NCBI GenBank assembly: GCA_020631735.1
Contig: CM036209.1
Span: 7,973,451-8,037,450 of the forward strand
Length of the DNA stretch: 64,000 nucleotides
Source: Saccharum officinarum
Lineage: Eukaryota; Streptophyta; Magnoliopsida; Poales; Poaceae
Reading direction: 5' to 3'
The notes below the pieces were generated by a model. The model did no database searches and was not told where the DNA came from. It was given only the letters and a program-made list of their open reading frames with translations. Each line of letters begins with the position of its first letter. Positions within the stretch are counted from its first letter, which is position 1. This document shows positions 33,744-46,429 of this stretch, piece by piece. A program made the translations under genes and the position numbers.

Positions 33744-36700
33744 ACCCCAGCTGGCATCCAGCGCTGCTAATCTTTCTGTTATGTATATATCCGGCTCGGC
33801 TCGCTTTTGGCACGCTGGTTTCACTGTGGAAACCAGCAGCGGCAGCCGGCAGGGACGAAGGTGAGGGTCTCGTGAGGACGAACGTGACGTGGCAGTGCCG
33901 GTGCTTGCAGGTAATAGGATCAACCGTGTCTTACCATCTAACCCATGGCCTTGATCTCGTGCACGTACGTATTTGACACGGAAAGCTCAGAGGTTTCGGC
34001 AGGTTTGGTTTGGTTTTGTTTTGATCTCTCTCTTCTTCTGGATAAAGAAAGAAAGAAAGAAAGAAATAAATAAAGAAAAGGGAGGTTCCTGCTGATGGTG
34101 TATCTGGGGACGGAGGGAGGACCATCATGGCCCATGGGGCATCGTTCATCCATCATCAGCGCGAGCAATGGTGCGTTTGCGACGGGGACCATGCGTGCGT
34201 GGGAGCAAGGCTACGGACGGCGCGATGGAGAAGACGACGCAGGAAGGCGGGGACAAGGGTCTGTGGCTCTGGAGCGTGGGTCCAAGCATCCACGGTGGGC
34301 CCAAGCGCAGCCGCTGCCACGCGTGCTCGAGCCCACGACGACGACGGCCACGACCCCGGCGCTTCCGGCGCCAGATATTGCCGGCCGGCGAGAGCACACC
34401 GTGGCCGTGCATTGCCGCCGCTACTCTCTCGAAAACGCCAGGGAGTGGGAGACGTACGCAGGGAGAGGATATTATCTAGGAGTATTATCAAATATGGGCC
34501 TGGCTTTGCTTTTTTGCTACTGTTAAATATACCAGTCGTGTCATGTCCCTACTCCTGTCCTGTGGGACATCCAGCAGAAAACACGCGACGGGGGAATCCC
34601 ACGCCACACGCGCCGATCGATTCACGGGTTCCGTTCCACGGTGGACGGAATCGATCCGCCACTCTTTTCAGCAGCAGCAACAGTGACTGACTGACGCTGC
34701 ACTCCAGGTTGCTCCACTCCACTAGACACGCACCAACACGGCACACTCCTTTCCAATCTCCCCTCGCTCACGTATCGCCATATATATGCTAAGATAAAAA
34801 TAATGCAATAATGGTGTGCCAACGTGCCATGAAAAAACGACCTCCACTAGTAAGCGTGCGACGTGAAACGGACGTGTCGTGCCGTGTCTCCATCCCCGGC
34901 CCGTTGGCTGCACGTAACCACTGGCTACCAAAATCCTCTTCGTCACAGCCTCTAGCTCAAAGGGATCGGATCAAGATCCACCTCCTGGATCGCCAGCTTG
35001 TTTTTGGTAGGACCAACAACAAGCTAATTAAGCAAAATTCCCCAGCGGAGCGGATAGAAGGTCACTGTTAGCTACAATGATTTCATTTCCATCGTCCAAC
35101 AAGTCTGTCCCAATGATTCTCAGCAGCCGATAAAATTCCCAGCCGATATGTAGAATCTGTACTAGTACATCAGATCTGCTTTAATTTGGAGGTTAATCTG
35201 GTGGTGGTTGTTACGTTCATGATGGACGTGTCATGCGAAAGGAAACGCAGTGAATGAATTCAGAGAACAGCCTGCCAAAATGAACAGAGCAGAGCGAGCT
35301 CAGAACATTTTCATGTTGCCAAACACATGGATGGGACACGTACTACTACAGTACTACTCCACAGTTGCAGATTGGCTGAGCTACAACAGCACTACAAGGG
35401 CCCTCGCCTCCTGTCCTTCCTGCAGTGTATACATACAGTACTCATCAGAATTGCCCCATTTTTTTTAATAAAAGAATTGCCCCACTTATGTGCATATATA
35501 TCTCTCTTGGGAAAAAAAAATTTGCAAAGTCTTTTTTTTGCGAGTAAAAAAAATTCGTACGTATACTACTAGCTATTTTTTTACCAAGTATTCACACCAA
35601 ATTGAAAATACAGTTCCAAAGGGTTTATCTCCAATTATTCAGTTTATCGCTATCGCTCTCAGTCTCAGACCATGTTCATATATATCTATGTATGTAGTCC
35701 GTAAGCACAATAGAAATACTCTGCTACTTTTGACCTAAAGTTCTCATCAATTCGTTTGGTAGTGATTGACGTTATTTTAAGAATAGATAAACCTATGTAT
35801 GCCGTGATACATGCTGATTAGTCACATTCACATATGAACAAAATTAACAAAACCCTGCAATATGCATGCTAGAATATGGAGTGCCATGGTACATCAGTCT
35901 CCACGCTAATTGGTGAGGAAAAAAAGAAAACTTGAAGATATTCCTGCGGTGACAACGAGCAAAGGAATCGTGTGGACAAGTGGCTCGACATTTGTGGCAA
36001 GAAATTGACGCGATGACGTGGAGACAAAGAGAGGAGAATATATATATAATTTTTTTATTTGTACTTTTCTTTTGAGCACCGTCCGGTTATTTCATTTGAT
36101 ACTGCCTGTTTCAATTAAATAACCCAGGCAAAACACAGGGGACACTGCTAATTATATTTACCCTAACGTTGCTGTCTTTGTCTAGGTGAAATGGGGGTGC
36201 GGATCAGCTTACTCCAATAGTTACTGAAAGTGATGTTTTTTATGTACTGACATATACAAGGCTACAACTCTAAAAGAAATGTCAATTCACCCAAAAATTA
36301 AATTTGGCATCATGTATTTAATTATTTAAGAAAGATTATAAAAAAAGTTCTGTAAAGGTATTTGAAATCATAATATCGTCTTGCAGAATTTTATCTCTCA
36401 AGTCTCACCGTACGTACTGAACAAGGGAAGAAACTGGTGGAAAGATTTTTCCTGCTCAGAAACCAATGGGCGCCCACAGCATTGGACATTGCATAAGACG
36501 ACAATGACCCACAGATTTCCGATTTTTTTTTTGTGGCTCGTGGACTGACAGAGGGAATCTAGCCCATGTGGCCTTTCTGAATTTTGTTTTAGCTTCCCCT
36601 GATCGTGTTCTTGAAGCTTAATTAGTGGTCTAGGTGCACTGCAAAAGAATCAGCAGGGTGATCAAGAACTGTCTTCTTCAATTGCTGGGCCCCATCGTTT

Positions 36701-37113
36701 AAGTGGTTCGATTGGACTTGGCACCTTCTAGGACCTGTCAGTTGTCACCACAAATTTGTTCTTCATTTGAATCTTTTTCATCAACCCATGATCCTATTAG
36801 ATACTTCGGCCTTGTTAGGCACAACTCTGTTTTATTTATTCAGAAATAAAGTGTATCTTGAAATTTTAAAACAGAATAAGAAAGAGTACAAAAGACGAGT
36901 GCACCATGCATGGTGCTTTATTTCATAATCAGTTTAAATCCTGCGTATATAGAACAATCAGCAGCGTGATCAACTAGGGATTGCTTGATTAATGACAGTA
37001 ACAATAATATAATATCTACTAAATTTGTATGCTTATTTAATGCAAACTAGTATAATTTTTTAATCTCTTTTATACACTGTATTTTAAGATGGAGGGAGTA
37101 TAGTATTACTTTT
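33744..37113. other. Intergenic, no gene supported
   Basis: This holds a GAAA tract (34045-34080), a GC-rich patch (34100-34480) with overlapping frames on both strands and no domain phrases, and a directly repeated GAATTGCCCCA pair near 35450-35485. Nothing else is recognised. Confidence 0.5.
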
Positions 37114-37123
37114 CTGCTTGAAA

Positions 37124-37520
37124 GGCAAAATAAAAACTTTGGTCCCTCAACTATCATTTGAGGCTCAATTTCGTCTCTGAACTTTCAAAATAACCATTTC
37201 AGTTCTCAAACTTTACTTTTAGGTTTAGTTTCATCCGAAAACTATTAAAGTGACCATTTCCGTCCTTAAAATCTGCACTTTGGGCTCAATTTCATCCCCC
37301 AACTATGAGCATTTAGGAACTACAATGAAATGCACTTGATAGTTCATGGATGAAATTGAGCCCAAAGCGTAAAATTTGAAGACTAAAACGATCACTTGAT
37401 AGTCCTAGGATGACACTAAACCTAAAAGTAAAGTTCGAGGATTGAAACAACCATTTTGAAAGTTCAAGGATGAAACAAAATCTCGGAAGATGGTTGAGGA
37501 ACTAAAATGACTATTCTGCC
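37124..37520. mobile_element. Fold-back element of about 400 bp with 9-bp target duplication
   Basis: The whole element is an imperfect palindrome, with the left arm GGTCCCTCAACTATC and GGGCTCAATTTCATCC mirrored on the right. Ends are GGCAAAATAAAAACTTT and inverted GGCAGAATAGTCATTTT. Flanks TGCTTGAAA (37115-37123) and TACTTGAAA (37521-37529) match at 8 of 9 bases, which points to a Mutator-type non-autonomous element. Confidence 0.75.
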
Positions 37521-37601
37521 TACTTGAAAAACATTGATGAAAATAGTAAGAAGCTTTTATCAACCAAACAAAATGCACTTATCAGAAAACAAAATTATAT
37601 A

Positions 37602-37747
37602 CTCCCTTCGTTACAAATTATAAGTCACTTTGACTTTTTTCGTACATTTATTTTGCTATGCATCTAGATATAATAATATGTCTAGATACATAGCAAAATG
37701 AATAAACCAAAAAAGTCAAAGTGACTTATAATTTGGGACGGAGAGAG
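37602..37747. mobile_element. Stowaway MITE
   Basis: A 146-bp near-perfect hairpin with ends CTCCCTTCGTTACAAATTAT and inverted CTCTCTCCGTCCCAAATTAT, flanked by TA. Confidence 0.88.
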
Positions 37748-37943
37748 TAGTTTTGATTGGGTGGCTGAAAGTGGAGACAAACAACTAGTTTCATTGAGTG
37801 TATGGTTGGATTGGTGGATAGGACCATCTAACTTCGAGTGAGCGCGGCAATTTTTTTTACTGAACCAAACTAGAGCTTAGACCAAACTATCCAACTTGCC
37901 TAAATTATTGTTGAAAGTGTTTGTGGGCAAGATTAGTGAATTA

Positions 37944-38124
37944 CTCCCTCCAATTCAAATTATAAGTTGTTTTGGCTTGTCTAGATACATAGTTTTTGCT
38001 ATGCATTTGGATATAAATTATGTCTAGACACGTAGCAAAATGTATATATATCCAAAAAAGCTACGACAACTTATAATTTGGAATGGAGAAAGCTACGACA
38101 ACTTATAATTTAGAACGGAGGGAG
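37944..38124. mobile_element. Stowaway MITE with duplicated right end
   Basis: Ends CTCCCTCCAATTCAAATTAT and inverted CTCCCTCCGTTCTAAATTAT, flanked by TA. The terminal phrase AGCTACGACAACTTATAATTT occurs twice in tandem at the right end, a rearranged terminus. Confidence 0.85.
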
Positions 38125-39436
38125 TATTGTTGCATCAACTCGAGTACGATTAGCAATAGTATTATCATGTTCTGTTGTTAATTAGCTAGAAATTATTTTG
38201 GCAAGATTAATATTGGTACTTTCTCCTATAACAAATTAATATTTGGAACGGTGGTTTTGCTAAGTCATACCTTTTCTAACTTTAGCCTTGAGTTGCAAGA
38301 TTGACGTTAATAGTCGCATTATGGAAACTGCTTTTACATAGACATATAAAACCTTTTCATTTTTATGGATCTTGCTCGCCAAAGTTAGAAAAGGCTTGAC
38401 TTAGAACAAATCTAGATGGACTTATACCAGAGAATGTAAGTGTTCGTGGGTGTTGGTTAGTATATCATTAATTGCAGATACTGTCAAGTATTAATTTAAT
38501 TGTTTTAATTTCATTCCATTCCTATCTTCACCATTCCAATTCCTTCCGCCTGATGAATCAGACAACCTGAATGAGCATATGTCATGTCCATATGAACATG
38601 GACGGCCATATCCCATTTACCCCCACCCCCACCCCACCGCTGGCTCCGCCGCTGCATTTAACATCGCTCTAGCTGAAACCATTGTTTATTCAGTAGTCAA
38701 ATTCCTATCTGAATTTGGCTTCATTTGCCTCGCTGATCGTGAAGTGTATTCAGTTGTCTAGGTGCACTGCAAATGAATCGACGGGATGAAACCATTGTTT
38801 TTAATTTCAAAAAGCTTGGATTTACAAATTCTGGCTTCCTTGATCGCGTCTGTGGAAGCCTACGTGCACTGCAAAAGGGATCAACGTGATGAAGCATTGC
38901 CACCATTATATGTGGTTCATAAAGGTGATGCGTTAATTTTTTTTCTTTCGTTTATGTGGTTGGACTTAATTTACATTTGAATCTCCGGTGCTAGCTGCCA
39001 CGTCCTCCTTCCGCCTTAAAAAAATCAAAATATCACTTAATGAGAAGTCAACAACCATAAGTTTAACCAAATATATTTAAGAAAATACTAATATTTAATT
39101 AACCATGAAATATATTTTTATAATAAATGTATCTGAAGGTATAAATTTTGATACTTTCTTTCATAATTTTTATTAAATTTTAGATTATTTGACTTTTCAT
39201 AAAGCGAAATTTAGATTTGTTTTAATCTTGTGACAGAGTGAGTGCACCACAATTTGCTTCGTCCATCTTGATACTTCTGGAACAACCGCCCACGTGATGG
39301 TGGATTGAAGAGCTTGGTATATTGTATGGGACTCACAATCATTATTTCCTTGAGACGGCCTAGCAATATATGCACTTTGAGTTTTGTTGCATGGGTTCAC
39401 ATATCTGCTCCCCCTGCTTATTGTCTGATCGATTTA
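38125..39436. other. Intergenic, no gene supported
   Basis: AT-rich, with GTGCACTGCAAA-centred copies of a short dispersed repeat at about 38760 and 38860 (others near 36630 and 41490). Confidence 0.5.
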
Positions 39437-39723
39437 GGGTCTATTTGGATCCATTAGCCCTAAAAGTTATCGGCTCAAATTAATACTAGTGGATTCAAAT
39501 AGACCTGTTAAAAAAAACCTGCTAATTATTAGCTAAAGGGCTTCTAACTATTTATTAGTTCCATTAGCATGTTTGAAGTTACTAATAGGTGTTAACAGTT
39601 CATATACACATTCGGCCCACTGTCCAACCAACTATTAGCAGGTGGACCAAACAACCACCTACTAAAAATTATCAGCTAGCTATTAGCTAACTAATTTTTA
39701 GTGCTAATAGATCAAACATGCCC
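39437..39723. mobile_element. Tourist-type MITE
   Basis: 287 bp with ends GGGTCTATTTGGATCCATTA and inverted GGGCATGTTTGATCTATTAG, flanked by TTA on both sides (39434-39436 and 39724-39726). This is the PIF/Harbinger target pattern. Confidence 0.85.
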
Positions 39724-39746
39724 TTAATTAAAACTTATGCGAATAA

Positions 39747-40110
39747 TGGGAAATGGACATGCACCTTGTTGGCGAGTGGCCCAACTAAAGTGATTACCCT
39801 ATCACATATATAATCGAGTCCCAATCACGTGATTGCTGCGTTCAAGGGAAACAAAAGACATGAAAAAACAAAAAAAAACAAAAGAAAGAATCTGGTTCCC
39901 TCAGGTCGACATGCTAGTAATATATATAACTAGGAGTTGGAATATAATGCATTGCGTGCCTACTTTTACGAGTAAACTGTGAGAATCTTCGAGTAAGTGA
40001 GCATCTTCAAGCTGTCAGATACGGATGAGTTACTGTGCAGGGATGCTATATGTTCCCGTAGTTTTCACTTTTCAGCAAAGGTTCCAAAACGAGATCCTTC
40101 TCGAGCTGAT
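39747..40110. repeat. Duplicated segment, copy P1
   Basis: Shares ordered phrases with 43209-43545, including CAACTAAAGTGATTAC versus CAGCTAAAGTGATTAC, TTGCGTGCCTACTTT versus TTGCATGCCTACTTT, and TTCAGC(A)AAGGTTCCAAAAC. The two copies are several kb apart and moderately diverged. Confidence 0.65.
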
Positions 40111-40184
40111 GACTAGCTCAATTAATTATTCCTTTTAACTTGTTGTTTTGATAAGTTCTTTGGCAAGGTGATTTTAGGAGAAGT

Positions 40185-40310
40185 TTATTTTTCGACGAAA
40201 GAAGAATTATATTATACGATAACTAAGTATATCAACATGTTACCAGCACTCTATATTATAAAATAGTATCCACACTATGAATAGCACAACTAAAAACCTA
40301 AATGCTTGAA
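40185..40310 (-). repeat. LINE-3'-end-like segment, copy Q1
   Basis: Plus-strand CGACGAAAGAAGAATTATAT follows a T-rich run. On the minus strand this reads as AT-rich text ending in A, like a plant LINE tail. It matches 41998-42130, including GAATAGCACAACT. The LINE assignment is tentative. Confidence 0.4.
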
Positions 40311-40419
40311 AAACTCCTGCATGCCGATTAGGTTTTTTTTTTGCTGCAAGTGTCATCATCTACACAAATTTATAGACTTGCATGATACTACACAAATTTT
40401 GCACATATTTTTTTTTTGA

Positions 40420-41455
40420 AAAAAGTCTACTTAACCCCTCAACTATCAGCTAGTGTCTAACCTACACCCTCAACTATAAAACCGTTTGTTTTACACCCTG
40501 AACTTTTCAAAACCGTTCAAATTACACCCTGGAGCGATTTTGGATGTCGGTTTTGCTACAGTAACAACGTTTTTTTTGCTACAGTAACAACGGTTTTGAC
40601 TTTTTCTTTTCTATTTATTTCCGCTGAATCTTTGAAAAATCATAGTAAATCACAAAAAAACATAAAATAGAAAATCTAATTTTGTTGAACTCCACATGAG
40701 TAGATCTATATAATGAACATATAATATAGTATGCTTTAGTACAAATTTTTTTAGCTTTAAATTAGTTAGAAAATTAAATTTTGTCTGTAATTAATTGGAA
40801 TAATTCATAGCTATAGCTTTAATGGTCCAATTGTGGTTAAATTTTAATAGTGAAATAATTATTGTATGTTTGAACTGTAGTAAAAATTTCATACTGATTG
40901 GATCATGTATAGTTTAGTTATAGATTTATTTATATTTAACAAGCATAAACCTAAACATAAATCTAAATAAATCTATAACTAAGTTATATATGATCCAATG
41001 AGTATGAAATTTTTACTATAGTTCAAGCATATAATAATAACCCCATCATAAAAATTTCACCACAATTGGACTATAGAAGTTGTAGCTGAATTATTCCAAT
41101 TAATTACAGATAAAATTTGATTTTCTAACTAATTTAAAGCTACAGAAAAAATTAGTACTAAAGCATACTATGTTATATGTTCATTGTGTAGATCTACTCA
41201 TGTGGAGTCCAACAAAATTAGATTTTCTATTTTATGATTTTTCTGTGATTTACTGTGATTTTTCAAAGATTCAGCGGAAGTAAATAGAAAAAGAAAAGTC
41301 AAAACCACTGTGACTGTAGCAAAACCGCCATCCAAAACCGCTCCAGGGTGTACTTTGAATGGTTTTGAAAAGTTCAGGGTGTAAAACAGACGGTTTTATA
41401 GTTGGGGTGTAGGTTAGACACTAGCTGATAGTTTAGGGGGTTAAGTAGACTTTTT
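40420..41455. mobile_element. Large fold-back element, arms about 500 bp
   Basis: The left arm starts AAAAGTCTACTTAACCCC and the right arm ends with its inverse. Arm similarity persists to the centre near 40935-40965 (TATAGATTTATTTA in both), leaving a loop of only about 30 bp. Arms are about 90% alike by eye. It has no coding frame. Target duplications are obscured by T-rich flanks. Confidence 0.82.
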
Positions 41456-41997
41456 CTATTTTTTTCATCAGATAATGCAACTTGTTGGAGTCGGAACGTG
41501 CACTTCAAATGAATCGATGTGCGTGATGAAGCCATTGTCACCTTTAATTGCTGGCTCCCATCTATGGTGGATCAAAATCGTGATTACCTAAATAGTTAAA
41601 TTCAATTAATTGATTGAACTCTGCATTTGCATATCAGATGACACTCACCACATTATCTTTGTTCCTTGCAGATTATTTTGGCTGCTACTGCAGCCCCAGC
41701 CAGCATAGCTGAACACGTCCATTGGGATTGTCTGAAGGAATTATGAATAGTTTGCACGAACTACTTATTATTATAAGAATTGAAGTAAAAAAATTATTAT
41801 TATAAGAATTGAAGTAAAAAATGCTTGCATTAATATTTTAGAGAAAGTTGGTTTTACAAATTCTCCCCGGCGGGCTACTACCAGCACAGCCGAACAGACC
41901 CAATGAGATTGTATCAAAGCCTTGTGAATAATTTGTACAAACTAATTATTAAAAGACAAAAGGGGAGAATACTTGCTGTAATTCTTTTTCCAACAAA

Positions 41998-42130
41998 GTT
42001 TTTTTTTGCGACGAAAGAAGAATTATATTATATGATAGCTGGGTACATCAACACATTACAAGCCCTCTGGATTACAAAATAGTACCCACGCTGTGAATAG
42101 CACAACTCAAAACCTAACCTGTCAAATGCT
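41998..42130 (-). repeat. LINE-3'-end-like segment, copy Q2
   Basis: Second copy of the segment at 40185-40310. It follows a run of eight T and carries CGACGAAAGAAGAATTATAT, TACATCAACACATTACA and TAGTACCCACGCTGTGAATA. Confidence 0.45.
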
Positions 42131-42548
42131 TTGCAGTATGGATGACCGCACAGGCAAACACTCGGCAAATGCCCTGAGAACAAATGCCCAACGAACAATG
42201 GTCAACATTCATGTAGGCGGAATTGAGGAACTTCTTCTTTCTGGTGTCTTCCTTCTTCTTCTTTCTGCCACCGAAGAGTGGGGAAGACTGATCTGAAAAT
42301 TATTCTCCCTAGTCCTTCATCGTGGCCAGATCTAACCACAACAAAATGGAGAAAAGATCGGAGAAAATTATTCCATGACGGCGACATCATCTCCGCCTTG
42401 ATGCCGTCGTCCGGAAACCAAAGTCTCCAAAGTTGATCTACAAATTCCCTACATATAGGGGTGGAGCCTGGGGCCCCCAAGAGCCATCCCCCAGGCTGCT
42501 GGTTTAATAGGATTGCGTCAAAGCCTTGTGAAGAGTTTATATGAACTA

Positions 42549-42690
42549 ATCCCTACGTTCCAAATTATAAATCGCTTTGACTTTTTGGTATATCCATTTT
42601 GCTATCATCTAGATATAATAATATGTCTAGATACATAGTAAAATGGATGTAAAAAATGGTCAAAGCGACTTATGGTTTGAAACGGAGGGG
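42549..42690. mobile_element. Stowaway-like MITE
   Basis: A hairpin-forming element with ends TCCCTACGTTCCAAATTATA and inverted CCCCTCCGTTTCAAACCATA, and central TAATAATATGTCTAGATACA as in the 37602 copy. Confidence 0.8.
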
Positions 42691-44000
42691 TATTTATTAC
42701 AAGACTTGAAGGAAAGAAGGCTCATACTTTTTTTTTGAAAAAAGTTGAATTTACTTACTTTGATCACTAGCTAGTGTAGCGATGGTTACTTAGATACGTG
42801 TCACTATTGACTAAGTTAAAAATGGGGTTGTTCAAGCGCCGGGCAATTTTTGAGAACTCAAAGGCGGCTTTCTCATAATACCCATCAATTTCTAAAGCAC
42901 AGGAGTCATCAAATCACCGGATTCTGGATTTTGCTCAAAAAAAAAATCAAATCACCGGATTCTCCCACAAGAAAACAAAGCGAGTGCTGAGATTCAATTC
43001 TGTAAATCAGCATCTTTTTTTTTTACTTGTATACACTATTGCCTGTCTGAGCCTTACTCTGGTTTAAACTTTTAAATACACCACGCATTTTAAAAGAAAA
43101 AAGAAAGAAACATTTCAGTGACGGGCAGTGCACTTTTCAGTTTTCTTGCACGCGATCGAGTTTGTCTGCTTCTGCTTGTCTGCCCTCCCTAGATAGAAAT
43201 GATATACAAACAAGGAGATGGGACAACTTGGCAAGTGGCACAGCTAAAGTGATTACGGTATCGGCATAATTAAAAACCAAAAAGAAAAGAAAAGAATCTT
43301 GACATATGCATCATCCCTCATTTTTAAATTTGCACATATTTACTTTACTCATCATCAGATAATGCAACTTGGAGTTGGAACGTGACTTCACGACCTGTAT
43401 TGCGTATTTGCGTTGCATGCCTACTTTGCCGAGGTATATATCTATGCCATGTGAGCATCTTGGTGGAACTGTGCAGGAATGTTGCATGTTCATGCCCATA
43501 GTTTTCAGCCAAGGTTCCAAAACCAGACCTTTCTCGATCTAGGCGAGGTCCATGATTCTTCCAAGACTCTTATGGTTAAGAAACCTAGATCGATAGTAGG
43601 TTTCTATTTGCCTGCTTCCAGGTTGATTCCTGATGGCGTTAGGTTATTTAAAATTGACGAGTTTGCGCTCTATTTGATGCACATGCATTTTGGATCAGCT
43701 GCAGGGAGCGAGGCCATGCAGTGCAGAGGCCCACGAAGCTGACGCCGTGGCCGAGGAGTCGCGGCTGGGCCGCTTGCGCTCATGGCCGAGTTCCAGCGCG
43801 TGGAATGCACAGGTGATTGGCCTGGCTCCAAATCCACTGCCTCACAAAATAGACTAATTGTTTCTAAAAAAAAGACTTATGCCATGTCAGTAGAACATAG
43901 TATTCTCAGCGCTCTGTTGAACCTGTTATAAGGCTAATTATTACTTTTTCTTCAAAATACACTAATTATTATTTTCCCTCGGTTTTCTTATGAGTGCACT
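42691..44000. other. Intergenic, with duplicated segment P2 (43209-43545)
   Basis: Beyond the duplicate of 39747-40110, and a tandem CAAATCACCGGATTCT pair near 42915-42960, no feature is recognised. A reading frame at 43479-43742 lies partly in the repeat and is not supported. Confidence 0.5.
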
Positions 44001-44009
44001 GGCACAGCG

Positions 44010-44418
44010 GTGATTTCTCCTGGTGGTGCTTTTTTTTCACTGGCGGTTCGTAACGAGCTAGCACCAGTAGTGTAAAATCAGTGGACGCTTGCTACAACCG
44101 ACAGTATAAACATATTTACACTGGCAGTTCAGCTATGAAAACCATTAGTGCTAATGTATAATTTACACTGGCGGCAGGGTAACGCCAGCTGCCAGTGTAA
44201 ATGGCATTTTTCACTGGCGGTTCTTTTAAGCTAGACGGCTGTATCACCAATGTCCGTACGATACAAGTTGCCACAGGTTTCGTGATCCTTGGCCGCAAGT
44301 TTCACGGTGATCCAATTCCCGATGACTATGCCAGGTTGAAGTGTTGATAGTCGTGAAGGACATAGGGATGACTTGCTAGACATCCCCACTCTAGAGGGTG
44401 TCGAGAAAACATGGGTAA
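44010..44418 (+). mobile_element. CACTA fragment: subterminal repeats plus a coding remnant
   Basis: 44030-44225 contains several direct and inverted copies of TTTACACTGGCGGTT-type motifs, typical of CACTA ends. Beyond it a short open stretch (about 44237-44347) reads ITNVRTIQVATGF then VILGRKFHGD before stops. A further out-of-frame piece near 44345-44418 contains DIPTLEGVEKTW. These resemble grass CACTA-associated protein text, but this is from memory. The fragment runs into the assembly gap. Confidence 0.45.
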
Positions 44419-44518
44419 NNNNNNNNNNNNNNNNNNNNNNNNNNNNNNNNNNNNNNNNNNNNNNNNNNNNNNNNNNNNNNNNNNNNNNNNNNNNNNNNNN
44501 NNNNNNNNNNNNNNNNNN
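44419..44518. other. Assembly gap of 100 N
   Basis: Exactly 100 undetermined bases, a conventional placeholder length, so the true size is unknown. The end of the left LTR of the next element is hidden here. Confidence 0.99.
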
Positions 44519-46037
44519 AGAGGGGGTGAATTAGGCTAATTCTAAATTTCTTGCAATAATTAAGCCCTACACTTAGCCCATTTTCACCCCTGTGCCTAAA
44601 AGTGTTTCTTTTGTTTTACCGCACAAAAGTTTTGCACCCTAGATTCTAATCCTACTCTAGCATGAAAATTCTAAGAATTTAAATGCATGAATTGAATTGC
44701 TCAAAAGTAAATGCTCAAAGTAAAGAGAGGGAGAGGAACACGGAGATATTTTTCGAAGGTATCGGAGAGTCGCCACTCCCCACTAGTCCTCGTTGGAGCA
44801 CCCGCGCAAGGGTATAGCTCCCCCTTGATCCGCGCAATGTTCAAGTGCTCTTTATGGGCTGATTCTTTGACACTATGTCGCGGTAAATCGCCCACAACCA
44901 CTCACAAGACGACTTGGGTCATCCACAAGCTCCGCCAAATGATCACCAAGATTCCAATCACCACCGAGCTGTCTAGGTGATGGCGATCACCAAGAGTAAC
45001 AAGCATAAACTATCATTTGACCATGACAAGCCTAATGAGAAAGGTGGATGCACACTTGCTACTCCCTATGCACTAATGAGGTCCTTAATTTTAGATTCTC
45101 AAATCTCAATCACCCCACTAGGCTCTTGCACTTCCTTGTACTCCAAAGGTATTTCTCAGCTGAACAAATGGGCAAGAGTGCTACGTTGGACGAGTAGGAG
45201 AAGTATTTATACTACTCACTTCAAAACATACCCATTGGGGTCCAACTCAGCAGCTTTCAGGGTGACCGGACGCACCAGTCGAAGTGACCGAACGTGTCAA
45301 GTTAGTACACCACTGCCCAGCCCAGACAGATGACCGTTAGGATGACCGGACTCATGACTGAGTCAGGTCCCCGAAAACCCTCTCTGATGTTGACCGGACT
45401 CACTCACTCGCGTGTCCGGTCTATTTTTCTTCTCAGCGTCTGGTTAGACCAGAAGCCAAAGCCCGGCTGCTACAGATCCTGGCACCTGTGCGTCCAGTCT
45501 CGATTAGGAGCCAGCGTTCGGTCGTCCTTCTACCCTTGCAGCGTGCACCAACAACTGACCTAACGCATCTGGTCCCACAAGGACTAGCGTCCGGTCATAA
45601 TAGATCACTCCATTCACTTCTGGAACATAACACTTTGTGAACGAAGTTTACTTCAATCAATCTTTGGGCTATACCTGAGCTACCTAGTGCTAAGTTTGAC
45701 AAGTGTGCACCATACCTAACACATTAGACTCACCTAGGTCAAGATACTAGTTCATACCCCCTTAATAGTACGGCCAAAGGAAAAACAAAGTCCTAAACTA
45801 CTTTAAGTGTCTCTCTAACGCCAAACGACACTTAGAACTAGTCTGTTCTTAACCTTGTCGTCCATCCTTTGAAAACCAAAATGATTTCCATCGATAGGGG
45901 CATAAAAACCATAATTGCCCAACCAATCAGCATTACCATGACCTAAGTCAAATTGCCTCTGCAAAACATATGTTAGTTACAGTAATCTCGTGTCGTCATT
46001 AATCACTGAAACCCAACTAGGGGCCTAGATGCTTTCA
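44519..46037 (-). repeat. 3' LTR of element 2, terminus lost in the gap
   Basis: Aligns with 56492-58048. TATAAATA at 45204-45211 (minus) is followed upstream by decayed GACCGGA-type repeats at about 45260-45600. Confidence 0.9.
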
Positions 46038-46052
46038 ATCTCCCCCTTTTTG
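46038..46052 (-). other. Polypurine tract of element 2
   Basis: The minus strand reads AAAAAGGGGGAGAT directly before the 3' LTR. Other purine runs lie at about 46434-46440, 46457-46470 and 49060-49068. Confidence 0.75.
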
Positions 46053-46429
46053 GTGATTGATGACAACACCACCTCGAGTATGTGTAAAAGAGATGGGTGA
46101 GGTTTTCAACATGCTTGGTTCATATAAGCATTTGACAATAAGAACAAAGGGGTTGGGCATGCTTATATGACCCAAGCCAACACGATGTACTCACAAGATA
46201 TGAAGAAAGCATGAGTACACAAAGTAAAGCTCATTTGAATCGGAGTATAACGTGGAAGCAAAGCAAATGAGCATAACCAAGTGACATGACATATATATGA
46301 CGAAGTAGAGAGCACACATGTCACATAAGTCTCACAAACACGCATATATCACATATATCACAATGCATGAAAGTAAACATGAATGCATGAAGTATCACAC
46401 ACAAAAGAACGAGTCGAGTCCATCTCACA

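Noticed and set aside
34095..34690. Several long frames on both strands in a GC-rich patch
   Set aside because: Six-frame openness follows from base composition; no splice pattern or homologous phrase was found.
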